From Bacillota bacterium (lineage in GTDB: Bacteria; Bacillota_C; Negativicutes; CTSoil-072): 64,000 nt of DNA. The stretch is from NCBI GenBank assembly GCA_017861495.1, contig JAGFXW010000001.1, positions 1 to 64,000 of the forward strand, written 5' to 3'. The first letter of the stretch is position 1, and each line of letters opens with the position of its first letter. Below, in pieces: positions 35,460 through 44,435 of the stretch. Under the pieces are notes generated by a model. That model did not search any database. It saw only the letters and a list, made by a program, of their open reading frames with translations, and had not been told where the DNA came from. A program made the position numbers and the translations under genes.

Positions 35460-36548
35460 TTATACACGGATTATGTACTCGTAAAAGCGTTTAGAAATCT
35501 TCTCCATGGAATGGGTTTCGCGGATTTTCAACGCATTTTGCGACAGCTTTTTCGCCAACAGTTCGTCGGAAGCAATCCGCTTCATAGCGTCAGCCATTGC
35601 CGCGACATCGTCTACAGGCACCAGCAAGCCGTTCTGACCGTCGCGAATAAGCTCTGACGGGCCAAAATCGCAGTCCGTTGCCACACAAGGCAATCCGCAG
35701 GCCAAAGCCTCAATCATACTATTCGGCATTCCTTCATGGCGGCTCGCAAAGGCGAACATCGTATGACGGCAAAGCGCAGCCGGCACATCAACAGCATAAC
35801 CCTCCAAAAAAGCATGCTTTTCCAGCCCTTTTTCCCGAATCAGTTTTTCCAGCACCACCTGCTGCCCTCCCTCGCCGTAGATGTGAAGGGTATGATCAGG
35901 AAAGCTTTCATGAAAACGGGCAAAGGCGTTAATAAGGGTATCAAAGCCTTTTACCGCCTCCAAACGTCCGGTAGCGCAGATTGTTCGGGGTCGGCGTTTT
36001 CTTGGTTCCGGTACGGTTTCCGGCATCGTATCCGCAAATATCCCATTCGGAATGACAGCGCTCTTGTTGCGGGTTTTCGCCGGATAATAGCTTTTCGCTC
36101 CTTCTGTGGAAAAAATATACCCATCCGCATAAGGAGAAAGCAGTTTTTTCATCGTTTTCCAAAAAAAACTTTCCTCCGACCGAAATGGGTTGCTGCGTTC
36201 CGAACCTACAATTTTGATAGGCAAACACCGTTTCGCCGCGAGCGCAAACGCAAGATTGTTGATGCCGAAGCAAACGACGATATCGGGACGGCTCCCTTTA
36301 AATACTTCGCAGGTCAGGCTAATCCGCCGTAAATTGTTTTTTATCGCGGCAAAAAGGGTTTTACTGTGAGCGTTCGCCGATAAATTGATAAAGTGTATTC
36401 TTGCGTCCAGAGAATATAGGGACGGTTTTTCATCAACCACCAGGATGGAAACCTCCGCCCCGCGTTTCACAAAGTCATTGGCAAGTGAGGAGATGACCCG
36501 CTCAGCGCCCCCCTGTTGCAATGTCCCGTAATAAAACATGATGTGCAA
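35460..36548 (-). CDS. GT4 glycosyltransferase (copy b)
   Basis: 362 residues of a GT-B fold: YYGTLQQGGAERVISSLANDF, CATGRLEAVKGFDTLINAF, and SRHEGMPNSMIEALACGLPCVATD. This is a typical GT4 layout with the conserved E-x7-E. It sits between DUF2334 copy b (25 bp upstream) and TupA copy b. The start is a TTG after a G-run; an ATG three codons on is an alternative. Acceptor unknown. Confidence 0.88.
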   Translation of the reverse strand: MHIMFYYGTLQQGGAERVISSLANDFVKRGAEVSILVVDEKPSLYSLDARIHFINLSANAHSKTLFAAIKNNLRRISLTCEVFKGSRPDIVVCFGINNLAFALAAKRCLPIKIVGSERSNPFRSEESFFWKTMKKLLSPYADGYIFSTEGAKSYYPAKTRNKSAVIPNGIFADTMPETVPEPRKRRPRTICATGRLEAVKGFDTLINAFARFHESFPDHTLHIYGEGGQQVVLEKLIREKGLEKHAFLEGYAVDVPAALCRHTMFAFASRHEGMPNSMIEALACGLPCVATDCDFGPSELIRDGQNGLLVPVDDVAAMADAMKRIASDELLAKKLSQNALKIRETHSMEKISKRFYEYIIRV

Positions 36549-36573
36549 AGCGTCCCCCCCCCTTGTTCCATTC

Positions 36574-37359
36574 CTATCGGCCTTCGAATTTCATATTGCC
36601 GGTATCCTTTCTCAGCCTTTTGTACAGCGGGTAAATGACGTTCACGATTTTATCCTGAACCAGTCTGTATATCTTCTCCTGCCGCAGCGCTTCGGGCAGG
36701 GACAGGCGGGGCAATTGACAGGCTCTCTGAAAATCGATGACAAACCGGCTGTTATTTTTTAAAAACGTTTCCGTTGCCAGGAATATTTTCTCTGGTGTAG
36801 TGTTGGGATGAAAACAGACGGTTGATAAACCCCAAAGGATTCTGGGTTTCGCCTCCCGGCAGGGAATAACAGTGAGTCCATGCCAATCGTAGGGAGCAGT
36901 GGCTGCCCCGATCGTAATGTAGTGAAATCCGGATTCCTGCAAGGCTCGCATGGTGTTCTCGTCGACCGTATTGGAAGGAGCCATGAACAGGTCGGCAGCC
37001 AGACCTTGCGTTTGCAAAATTGCAACGCCTTTTTGGATTTTGGCCAACTGTTCTATATAGGAAAGACCCGCAAATTCACTTCGCTCAGCGCGGTTGAATA
37101 TTCCGGGTTCTTTTGTTGAATAAACATGGGTATGCCCATGCATCGCGACACTCCAGCCCCGCTGTTTCAGCTGGCGCATGATATCCCAAAACTCGGGCAG
37201 CGCCTCGCACGGATTGAGATTGTCATCCTGGTTGTCAGGCACGACCCCAATAATGGGCTTTACTTCATAGCGGTCGAAGATATCCTGGAACCGCTTGAAA
37301 TTGGTATAATTCATTCGCGGGCAAATATCGTCCAAACGGAAAAGTACATAAAATGCCAT
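36574..37359 (-). CDS. DUF2334-type polysaccharide deacetylase (copy b)
   Basis: 261 residues, near-identical in layout to copy a: FRLDDICPRMN, GVVPDNQDDNL, MHGHTHVYSTKEPG. The ATG at 37359 has GGGAGAGGG upstream; the longer frame to 37386 has none. It is the first intact gene of the cassette; the IS3 orfA remnant lies 89 bp upstream, so the cassette's original promoter may have been displaced. Confidence 0.8.
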   Translation of the reverse strand: MAFYVLFRLDDICPRMNYTNFKRFQDIFDRYEVKPIIGVVPDNQDDNLNPCEALPEFWDIMRQLKQRGWSVAMHGHTHVYSTKEPGIFNRAERSEFAGLSYIEQLAKIQKGVAILQTQGLAADLFMAPSNTVDENTMRALQESGFHYITIGAATAPYDWHGLTVIPCREAKPRILWGLSTVCFHPNTTPEKIFLATETFLKNNSRFVIDFQRACQLPRLSLPEALRQEKIYRLVQDKIVNVIYPLYKRLRKDTGNMKFEGR

Positions 37360-37447
37360 ATTGCACCCTCTCCCTGCCGCGAACATGTCATGGTAACAGA
37401 GCGCGGAAATACCGTATGCTGCCTTTTATGGCACAGCGTTATAAGGT

Positions 37448-37738
37448 TCAATTCTTACTGTGGTACCGGGCAAAAATAGCCGCGGCTTTTTTTAAGATCG
37501 CGTTTTCTTCCCGCAGCTCCGCAACCGTTTTTTTCAGCTTTTTCACTTCATCATCTTCCTGCAGGAGATGTCCGCTGCCGGGAAACGCTTTTTCCTTGTG
37601 CTTGTTGTATTGGTTGATCCACTTGTACAAAGTATTGGCATGAATTCCCAATGCGTTGGCCACGTCAGAAACAGTCTGACCGCCATCCTGCACGAGCCGA
37701 ACCGCTTCTTCCTTGAATTTCTTATCAAACCGGTTCAT
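37448..37738 (-). mobile_element. Orphan IS3-family orfA
   Basis: 96 residues with an N-terminal helix-turn-helix (KFKEEAVRLVQDGGQTVSDVANALGI) and a C-terminal leucine zipper (VKKLKKTVAELREENAILKKA). Complete for OrfA, including the A7G slippery run used for the programmed -1 frameshift. In the -1 frame OrfB stops after about 12 codons, and the rest is missing: the DUF2334 gene follows. ATG after GGAGGTGTCCCA. It cannot transpose alone. Confidence 0.85.
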
Positions 37739-37984
37739 TGGGACACCTCCAAATCGTTGTTATTTTTCTTGTTTTTTCTAATTATAATTACTATTTTCTT
37801 ACTAATCTTCCTTTTTACCAGTTCCCATCTGGGTGAATTCTTCTAGCTACCAGAACAGGATTCTCGCCCCATGGTCATTTTTATTTTTTTATGGTAGAGT
37901 AGGCCTTGGGCAGAAAAGAAAGTTTTTCACAGTGCCTAAAATCAATCAAAACTGTTTCATCGTCACATTGATGAGGAAACCGGA

Positions 37985-38064
37985 TTGGCACACTTATCGC
38001 GAGGTAAGGCCGCAAAGCCATGGGTCTCTATGCCGAGTAGGGGATGAGATCGCCAGGTTGCCGT
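37985..38064 (+). ncRNA. c-di-GMP-I (GEMM-I) riboswitch aptamer
   Basis: GGCA (37987-37990) pairs with TGCC (38059-38062). CTTATC-GCGA-GGTAAG forms the P1b-type helix with a GNRA tetraloop. GCCGCAAAGCC and GGGTCT...GAGATCGCCAGGTTGCC are the conserved GEMM-I core and receptor helix. It lies about 125 nt upstream of the RTX beta-helix gene on the same strand, so it should sense cyclic di-GMP and control that gene. Confidence 0.88.
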
Positions 38065-38096
38065 GTTAGCATGTCTAGCGCATTATGGTTCCGGCG

Positions 38097-38179
38097 TACC
38101 CCCCGTTCTTTCTTTGCGGACCAAATTACGTACCAGCGATGATGCCCGCAATGGATTTTCCAAAAAAGAACAGGAGGTA
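38097..38179 (+). promoter_or_regulatory. Expression platform: hairpin that masks the ribosome site
   Basis: ACCCCCCGTTCTTT (38098-38111) can pair with AAAGAACAGGAGGT (38165-38178): twelve of fourteen positions match, plus an outer T-A. The right arm contains the AGGAGG ribosome site of the RTX gene. This suggests translational control by the riboswitch. No U-tract terminator was seen. Confidence 0.6.
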
Positions 38180-38188
38180 AAACATAGT

Positions 38189-39760
38189 ATGGCAACGATT
38201 AATCTTGGGGATCTCTGGACGTCAAGCACCGGGAACGGGGTCACGGACGATACGGCGATTTTCCAACAAGCTCTGAAACTGGCTGCAGGGGGTACACTGT
38301 ATATCCCAAAATCCAGTGTAGCGTACTCGCTCAGTAGTGGTCTACAAATCCCATCCAATACCCACATTATTTTTGAGGCAGGCACCAATGTCCAAGCCAC
38401 TGCAGGGTTTCCAATCGATACAGCCTTGTTTAAAATGTCAGGGGTCTCAAATGTTACGATTGACGGAAACGGCGCTACTTTTGGCATGTCGAAAGTCCAA
38501 TATCCAACCGGATACGTTGGCGCAGACTTCAGGGTTACCAATTGTTCCAATATCACATTGAACAACCTTATTGTCACAAGTACCAGTGGCGGAGACGGCT
38601 TTTATATCAACAATGTCAGCAACCTAACCATGTCAGGTTGTGCTGCATCGAATTGTATGCGCAACGGGCTGACTCTGATTGGAGCCAATGGAGCGCTCAT
38701 TGAAAACTGTTATTTCTCCAAAAACGACGGCGGCATCCATATCGAACCCAATGGCCCCACCGATGTGTTGAAAAACATTGTTTTCCAGAATTGCCTTTCG
38801 GAGAATAATGGTGATTACGGAATATCTCTCGGTTTGGATAAATATAAATACGAGACAAGCCGGACTGATGTAAGCGTTACTTTTACGAACTGCACAACCC
38901 GGAATAACGCGGTCTGCGGTCTTTACCTTCCCGTTTACAACTTCAACTACGGGATCGGCGGAACAATCGATGTAAACAACTACACTTCCGACGGCGACAA
39001 ACTGGCAATGAGTATTTCCAATAGCGGCTCAACGTCGCCGATTGTTACCGTAGATAAATGGAAGATTTTAAATCCGACCGCTTACGATTTATCGATCGTA
39101 AATTATCAGGGCGCTGCCTGGATTCGCGACATGAGCGGCGTAACCTCGGGAAGAATCGTATTCACCCAGGGCACCTTTACCTCTACGGTACCTACCGTTG
39201 GCGTCAATACCGCGACAACTACGACGACTACGCCAACAACAACCACGACAACGACTACACCGACCACGACGACTTCCACCACTACGACAACTACCACCCC
39301 AACCAGCAATATCACGTATGGTACAACGGCCAGCGATACCATCAACGGCACCAGCGGAAACGATGTAATTTATGGTATGGGCGGTCAGGACTTCCTGTAT
39401 GGCAACGACGGCAACGACATCTTGTGGGGCGGCGCCGGCGAAGGCGATCGACTGACCGGCGGAAAAGGAGCAGACACCTATATGTTCGGCCTCGGCGACG
39501 GCAACGATAAGATTACCGGCAGCAGCATCAACAACCAGGATACGGTTTTGTTCAACTCCGGCATCAAGGTATCTGATCTTAGCGTGAAGCTGCTCAGCAA
39601 CAGAGACCTGGTGATCAGCTGCAACTCCACGGATTCTCTGACCATTCAAAACTGGAGCTACAGCACGGGAACGGCTTTGAATACGTTCCAATTTGCAGGT
39701 GATTCCAGCAAGTATAAGCTGACAATGACCAACGGCGTTGCTTCCTGGGCAAAAGTATAA
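38189..39760 (+). CDS. Secreted beta-helix protein with RTX repeats (AlgE-like architecture)
   Basis: 523 residues from an ATG 11 bases after AGGAGG. Residues 1-330: right-handed beta-helix of the pectate-lyase-3 type (GNGVTDDTAIFQQALKLAAGG, then many N/D-rich turns). 341-373: Thr/Pro-rich linker. 385-440: RTX calcium repeats (GTSGNDVIYGMGGQDFLYG). 455-523: haemolysin-type C-terminal domain. No Sec signal, so type I secretion is expected; a HlyB-like exporter lies at the right edge of the window. The layout recalls AlgE mannuronan epimerases, but their YGFDPH catalytic motif is not seen; lyase, epimerase or structural matrix protein are all possible. Controlled by the upstream c-di-GMP-I riboswitch. 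Confidence 0.85.
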   Translation: MATINLGDLWTSSTGNGVTDDTAIFQQALKLAAGGTLYIPKSSVAYSLSSGLQIPSNTHIIFEAGTNVQATAGFPIDTALFKMSGVSNVTIDGNGATFGMSKVQYPTGYVGADFRVTNCSNITLNNLIVTSTSGGDGFYINNVSNLTMSGCAASNCMRNGLTLIGANGALIENCYFSKNDGGIHIEPNGPTDVLKNIVFQNCLSENNGDYGISLGLDKYKYETSRTDVSVTFTNCTTRNNAVCGLYLPVYNFNYGIGGTIDVNNYTSDGDKLAMSISNSGSTSPIVTVDKWKILNPTAYDLSIVNYQGAAWIRDMSGVTSGRIVFTQGTFTSTVPTVGVNTATTTTTTPTTTTTTTTPTTTTSTTTTTTTPTSNITYGTTASDTINGTSGNDVIYGMGGQDFLYGNDGNDILWGGAGEGDRLTGGKGADTYMFGLGDGNDKITGSSINNQDTVLFNSGIKVSDLSVKLLSNRDLVISCNSTDSLTIQNWSYSTGTALNTFQFAGDSSKYKLTMTNGVASWAKV

Positions 39761-39781
39761 AACAATTCATCCGGTTCTTGC

Positions 39782-39816
39782 ATAGTCGGCGGGTTTTCCC
39801 GCCGACTATTTTTTTG
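39782..39816 (+). terminator. Rho-independent terminator after the RTX gene
   Basis: AGTCGGCGGG and CCCGCCGACT form a perfect 10-bp stem with a four-base loop, followed by ATTTTTTTG on the plus strand. The same hairpin lies just past the rfbB stop on the opposite strand, where it lacks a U-tract and may act only as a 3' barrier. Confidence 0.9.
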
Positions 39817-39833
39817 TCTTGCAGGAAATACAG

Positions 39834-40889
39834 CTACTTTTCATGGTACATTTTCTTGTAATAGTCCCTATAATCACCGGATACGACGTGGGCCATCCAT
39901 TCTTTATGAGCCAGATACCACTCGATCGTTTGCTTGATTCCCTGTTCAAACGTGTAGGCGGGGGTCCACCCCAGCTGATTTGTGATCTTCGCATGATCAA
40001 TCGCATACCGCCGGTCATGCCCCGGTCTGTCTTTGACGTATTTGATCAACTCTTCCGACTTGCCCAGTGCTGCAAGGATCAGTTTCACGATCTCAATATT
40101 CGCTTTTTCATTATTGCCGCCAATATTGTAAATTTCCCCATTCATCCCTTTATGCAGCACCACGTCGATAGCGGAACAATGATCCAAGACATGCAACCAA
40201 TCCCTGATCTGCATTCCATCGCCATATACCGGTAGCTCCCTGTCCTGCAAACAGTTGTTGATCATAAGCGGGATCAGCTTCTCCGGGAACTGGTATGGCC
40301 CGTAGTTGTTGGAACAGCGGGTGATGTTCACAGGCACGCCAAACGTTTCATGGTAAGCCCTTACGATCATGTCGGCGCTTGCCTTGGACGCAGAGTAAGG
40401 ACTGTTCGGCAATAGCGGCATGGTTTCGACAAATTTCCCCGTTTTACCCAGCGCCCCGTATACTTCATCCGTGGATATCTGCAAATAGTTTACTCCCGGC
40501 TTGTATTCCCGCGAATATTTGTCGCCCGGGTTTGCGTTCCAGTGTTTTTTTGCACTGTCCAGCAGTACCTGCGTTCCAATGACGTTGGTTGTCAGGAATA
40601 TCTCCGGATCGATTATGCTTCTGTCGACATGGGATTCGGCCGCAAAGTTCACCACACTATCAATAGCAAACTCGCTGAAAATAGCATCGATCCGCGTTCT
40701 GTCCCGGATATCGGCTTTAATAAACGTGTAATTCCCGGTATCCGTTAATTCTTTCAGGTTTTCCAAATTGCCGGCATAAGTCAGGGCGTCAACATTGATA
40801 AGTTTATAGTCCGGATGTCGAGCCGCCATATACTTCACAAAATTACTGCCGATGAACCCGGCTCCACCGGTTATCAATAGGTTCTTCAT
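39834..40889 (-). CDS. rfbB: dTDP-glucose 4,6-dehydratase
   Basis: 351 residues of the extended SDR family. NAD-binding GGAGFIG at 8-14, [15 protein letters not shown] and the catalytic YSASK all match RfbB/RmlB. It turns dTDP-glucose into dTDP-4-keto-6-deoxyglucose. Its start overlaps the rfbA stop by four bases. RmlC and RmlD are not in this window, so the product probably goes to the VioA-like aminotransferase instead of rhamnose. Last gene of the exopolysaccharide operon. Confidence 0.95.
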   Translation of the reverse strand: MKNLLITGGAGFIGSNFVKYMAARHPDYKLINVDALTYAGNLENLKELTDTGNYTFIKADIRDRTRIDAIFSEFAIDSVVNFAAESHVDRSIIDPEIFLTTNVIGTQVLLDSAKKHWNANPGDKYSREYKPGVNYLQISTDEVYGALGKTGKFVETMPLLPNSPYSASKASADMIVRAYHETFGVPVNITRCSNNYGPYQFPEKLIPLMINNCLQDRELPVYGDGMQIRDWLHVLDHCSAIDVVLHKGMNGEIYNIGGNNEKANIEIVKLILAALGKSEELIKYVKDRPGHDRRYAIDHAKITNQLGWTPAYTFEQGIKQTIEWYLAHKEWMAHVVSGDYRDYYKKMYHEK

Positions 40890-41758
40890 ACCGATTCCTC
40901 CGTCAGAGAAAGAATATACCGTCCATAATCAGTCATTTTTAAACTTTCTCCAATGGCCTGCAATTGCTCATTCGTAATAAACCCTCTCCGCCAGGCAATC
41001 TCCTCAATGCAGGAAACATAGAATCCCTGTCTTTCCTGGATGGTTTCCACGTACTGCGCCGCCTTCAGCAATCCTCCCGGCGTTCCCGTGTCAAGCCATG
41101 CCATCCCGCGTCCGAGGAGGATCACCTGCAATTCCGCTTTTTCCAAATACACATTGTTCACGGCGGTGATTTCAAGTTCCCCCCGCGCGGACGGCTTGAT
41201 ATTTTTTGCGATCTCCACTACCTGATTGTCATAGAAATACAAACCCGGCACGGCATAATTTGATTTGGGATTCTGCGGTTTTTCCTCAATGGAGATTACT
41301 TTTTTTTGACTGTCGAATTCAACGACCCCGAAATTTTGCGCATCCTTTACCGGATAACCAAAAACAACCGCGCCTGTTTGGAGGTCTTTGGCCCGATTGA
41401 GAACCCGGGTAAGATCCTGTCCGTAAAAAACATTATCGCCCAGGATCAAACAGACGCAATCATCGCCAATAAAGTCTTCTCCCAGTAGAAACGCCTCGGC
41501 AATTCCCCGGGGAACCTCCTGAATCTTATAGGAAAAATGCAGGCCGAGTTTGGAGCCATCTCCCAAAAGTTTCCGGTACAGCGGAGTATCTTCAGGTGTT
41601 GAGATGATTAAAATATCGCTTATCCCCGCCAGCAAAAGGACGGAAAGAGGGTAATAAATCAGCGGCTTATCATAGATAGGCAATAGTTGTTTGGATACGG
41701 CTTGCGTCATCGGATAGAGGCGAGTGCCTTTTCCGCCTGCCAATATGATTCCTTTCAT
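40886..41758 (-). CDS. rfbA: Glucose-1-phosphate thymidylyltransferase
   Basis: 290 residues: [16 protein letters not shown] nucleotidyl-binding loop, [48 protein letters not shown]. These are RmlA signatures. It makes dTDP-glucose from glucose-1-phosphate and dTTP, feeding rfbB. Coupled to rfbB by ATGA overlap; 23 bp after the aminotransferase gene. Confidence 0.95.
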   Translation of the reverse strand: MKGIILAGGKGTRLYPMTQAVSKQLLPIYDKPLIYYPLSVLLLAGISDILIISTPEDTPLYRKLLGDGSKLGLHFSYKIQEVPRGIAEAFLLGEDFIGDDCVCLILGDNVFYGQDLTRVLNRAKDLQTGAVVFGYPVKDAQNFGVVEFDSQKKVISIEEKPQNPKSNYAVPGLYFYDNQVVEIAKNIKPSARGELEITAVNNVYLEKAELQVILLGRGMAWLDTGTPGGLLKAAQYVETIQERQGFYVSCIEEIAWRRGFITNEQLQAIGESLKMTDYGRYILSLTEESV

Positions 41759-41781
41759 CTTTTCCCCACCTTCCTTTTTGC

Positions 41782-42885
41782 TTAGATTTTACCGTCTAAA
41801 ATGAGGTTGCAAATTCGGTCAATCTCTTCCGGCGCCAGTTCTTCGTACAACGGGAGGGTCAATATTCGGTCTGATATATATTGGGCTGTCTCAGTTTGCC
41901 CACAGGCCACTTTGTTTCGATAGCAAGCAAAATTATTGATTAACGGATAAAAATATTTTCGGGAAATAATATTGTCTTTCTTCAATATTTCATAGACCTG
42001 GTTCCGATCCAGCCGGTAGCCGTCAAACAGAACCGGAAAATACGCGTAGTTGCTTTTCACGTAGGGCTGCGGCTGCGCCAGTTTTATGCCGGCTATGCCG
42101 GAAAGCTTCTCCCTGTATCGTTCCACCGCTTTTTTACGTTTCTCTATTGTCTGGTCGATATGGCGCAGATTGCAGATGCCCATGGCTGCCTGAAATTCAT
42201 TCATTTTTGCATTTCCGCCGACATAATCAACTGTTTCCGGGCTGGTGATTCCAAAATTTTTTAAGTAATCCAGCATCGTTTTTAATCCGTCATTGTTATA
42301 GGTTACGGCTCCGCCTTCTATCGTGTGGAATACTTTCGTGGCATGGAAGCTGAACATAGAGGCGTCGCCGCAGGTGGCAATGCCCTGGTCTTGTATCGTT
42401 ACGCCAAAGGCATGGGCGGCGTCATAAACAACCTTTAAATTATAGTTCCGGGCAATCGTATCGATCGCATCGACATCGCATACATTCCCATACACATGAA
42501 CGGGAATAATGGCCGACGTTTGTTTCGTAATTAAACGTTCCAGTTTTCTAACATCCATGGTATAGGTATCCGGCTCAATATCACAAAATACCGGCGTCAA
42601 TCCGTTGCGCACAATCGCGTGCGTTGTGGATGCGAAAGTGAATGGCGTTGTAATCACTTCTCCGGTCAGCCCAAGCGAGGCAATTACGCACTCCAATGCC
42701 AGATGGCCATTTGCGAAAAGCGTAATATTCGGTGTTTTCAAATATTCGGCAAGCTTTTTCTCCAACGCCTTGTGCTTGCTGCCCATATTGGTCAGGCAGC
42801 GACTTTCCCATAGTTCTTTAATTTCTGCCATGTATTCTTCAAATCCCGGCATCGAGGAACGGGTTACTTGTATCGGATTGTTCAT
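41782..42885 (-). CDS. DegT/DnrJ-family dTDP-sugar aminotransferase (VioA-like)
   Basis: 367 residues from an ATG after GGGGAGGAATTTTC. PLP lysine in [40 protein letters not shown] and [10 protein letters not shown] match the VioA branch, which makes dTDP-4-amino-4,6-dideoxyglucose (viosamine, Qui4N) from the RfbB product. The free amino group would be a target for the acyl module encoded upstream in the operon. An FdtB/QdtB-type 3-aminotransferase is the main alternative. Confidence 0.75.
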   Translation of the reverse strand: MNNPIQVTRSSMPGFEEYMAEIKELWESRCLTNMGSKHKALEKKLAEYLKTPNITLFANGHLALECVIASLGLTGEVITTPFTFASTTHAIVRNGLTPVFCDIEPDTYTMDVRKLERLITKQTSAIIPVHVYGNVCDVDAIDTIARNYNLKVVYDAAHAFGVTIQDQGIATCGDASMFSFHATKVFHTIEGGAVTYNNDGLKTMLDYLKNFGITSPETVDYVGGNAKMNEFQAAMGICNLRHIDQTIEKRKKAVERYREKLSGIAGIKLAQPQPYVKSNYAYFPVLFDGYRLDRNQVYEILKKDNIISRKYFYPLINNFACYRNKVACGQTETAQYISDRILTLPLYEELAPEEIDRICNLILDGKI

Positions 42886-42937
42886 TTGAAAATTCCTCCC
42901 CTCTTGCGTTCTGGGATCCCGGTCATGAAACTGCGGG

Positions 42938-44413
42938 TCATTCGTCCCCATTCACCGCCTGTATCCGTTTTCTCCGCAGCAGTTCTTTTCCCGTATCCAG
43001 CAGATAGAGAAAACACTCCAGCTTGAATAGAAATGCCAACCCAATATAAACGGATGCGCCTGCAATCACCTGGCCGAGTAATTTCACCCCGCTATTCCAG
43101 TCCGTGAAATGGATGGGATAAATGGCAGCGCCCATTACGACGGATAGCAATAAAGAAGGGATAATATCCAGCCACTGCTCTTTAAAACTGTACTGTAACA
43201 ACTTTCCGTTCGGATATGAGTTGATCGCTGTCGAAATAAAGGAGGTGACAGGCATAAACGCAACCATGATATAAATTCCAAACGGAGCGCTTATGGCTAA
43301 CACGATGACTCCCAGACACTTCTTGATGATTTCCAACTTCAGAAAAATATCACTGCGACCCAACGCTTTGATGGCCTGTAAATTGGCCACATGGATCGGC
43401 CAGAAAGCAAAGGTGATGCACATCATTTGCAAAAACGGCACACAAGGCAGCCACTTATCCGTTAGTAAAATTTTGACCAGCAGTTCTGCGCATACACCAA
43501 GCCCGGTCATCATCGGAAAGATGACGAAAGAACTGGTCACAATGGAACGCCTGACCATCGCCTTCACTTTCCCCTTGTCATCCTGGCTGGCCGATAATGC
43601 CGGCAGCATGACACTGGAAATGGATCCATTGATATTCGTGATAATCAGGCGGGGAAACTGCTCTCCTCTGACAAAATACCCCAACATCTCCGGATTGTAC
43701 ATCTTGCCAATCACAAGGCTATACAGATTGCTATAAATTGTGTCCAACATGCTTGAGCATAACAGGTTCCTGCCGAAGGCGAACAAGCTTTTAACCCTGG
43801 AAAGGGAAAACAGCATCCCTGGCCGCCATTTCACCGTAAACCAAAGAATGACGGTAATGAGCAGCTGATTGGTAAGATGCTGGGCTACCAGCGCCCAGAC
43901 GCCGAAACCGGCGTAGGCCATCACAATGCCGAGACTGCCGGAAAACAGCGTGCCACCGAGGGTACTGAAAAAAACTTTTTGAAACTTCATCGTTCTCGAT
44001 ACAACAGCATATTGAATGGAATTCACCGCTCCGAAAAAGAGGGTAATGGATAAAACACGGAGAATGGCAATGATTTGGTCTTCCTGGTAAAAATCGGCGA
44101 TCAAGGGAGCAGACAAATACAAGGCAATATATAATGAAGCAGCAACGAAAAGGCTGAGATGGAATACAGAAGAAAAGTCTGTTTCATCGACATTCTTCTT
44201 TTGTATCAACGCTGCGTTAAATCCGCTGTCCACAAAAACATTAGCGATGGCAATAAATACCACAATCAAGGCGATAACGCCGTAATCTGCCGGTAATAAC
44301 AGCCGCGCCAATAGGATCTGTATAAAAAACTGGATTCCCTGGCGCCCGCCATTTTCCATCAACTTCCAAAAAAGGCCTGATAACACTTTATTTTTCATGT
44401 CTGTGTTCATCAT
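42938..44413 (-). CDS. Wzx-type flippase (MOP superfamily)
   Basis: 491 residues with 12-14 membrane helices. The N-terminal LSGLFWKLMENGGRQGIQFFIQILLARLLLPADYGVIAL is typical of WzxC/polysaccharide-synt MOP proteins. It flips the lipid-linked repeat unit across the inner membrane. ATG after AAAAGGAAAATC. It pairs with the Wzy-like protein at 56809-58119. Confidence 0.88.
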   Translation of the reverse strand: MMNTDMKNKVLSGLFWKLMENGGRQGIQFFIQILLARLLLPADYGVIALIVVFIAIANVFVDSGFNAALIQKKNVDETDFSSVFHLSLFVAASLYIALYLSAPLIADFYQEDQIIAILRVLSITLFFGAVNSIQYAVVSRTMKFQKVFFSTLGGTLFSGSLGIVMAYAGFGVWALVAQHLTNQLLITVILWFTVKWRPGMLFSLSRVKSLFAFGRNLLCSSMLDTIYSNLYSLVIGKMYNPEMLGYFVRGEQFPRLIITNINGSISSVMLPALSASQDDKGKVKAMVRRSIVTSSFVIFPMMTGLGVCAELLVKILLTDKWLPCVPFLQMMCITFAFWPIHVANLQAIKALGRSDIFLKLEIIKKCLGVIVLAISAPFGIYIMVAFMPVTSFISTAINSYPNGKLLQYSFKEQWLDIIPSLLLSVVMGAAIYPIHFTDWNSGVKLLGQVIAGASVYIGLAFLFKLECFLYLLDTGKELLRRKRIQAVNGDE

Positions 44414-44435
44414 TGTGATTTTCCTTTTTTGGCTT

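Noticed and set aside
37985..38002. A GG-N10-GC pattern resembling a sigma-54 promoter (TTGGCAC...CGC)
   Set aside because: It coincides with the P1 helix and tetraloop stem of the c-di-GMP-I aptamer, which explains the sequence; the -12 box reads TCGC rather than TTGC.
38063..38188. In-frame extension of the RTX protein to an ATG at 38063
   Set aside because: It would lie inside the riboswitch and hairpin region, has no ribosome site, and adds sequence unlike a signal peptide. The ATG at 38189 has AGGAGG and begins the beta-helix.
39210..39310. ACN-rich repeat in the RTX gene as a minisatellite or CRISPR-like array
   Set aside because: It is simply the codons of the Thr/Pro linker; units are irregular and have no spacers.
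39058..39691. Antisense and +1 frames across the RTX gene, including a Val-rich frame
   Set aside because: They arise from the ACN repeat and RTX codons and have no independent support.
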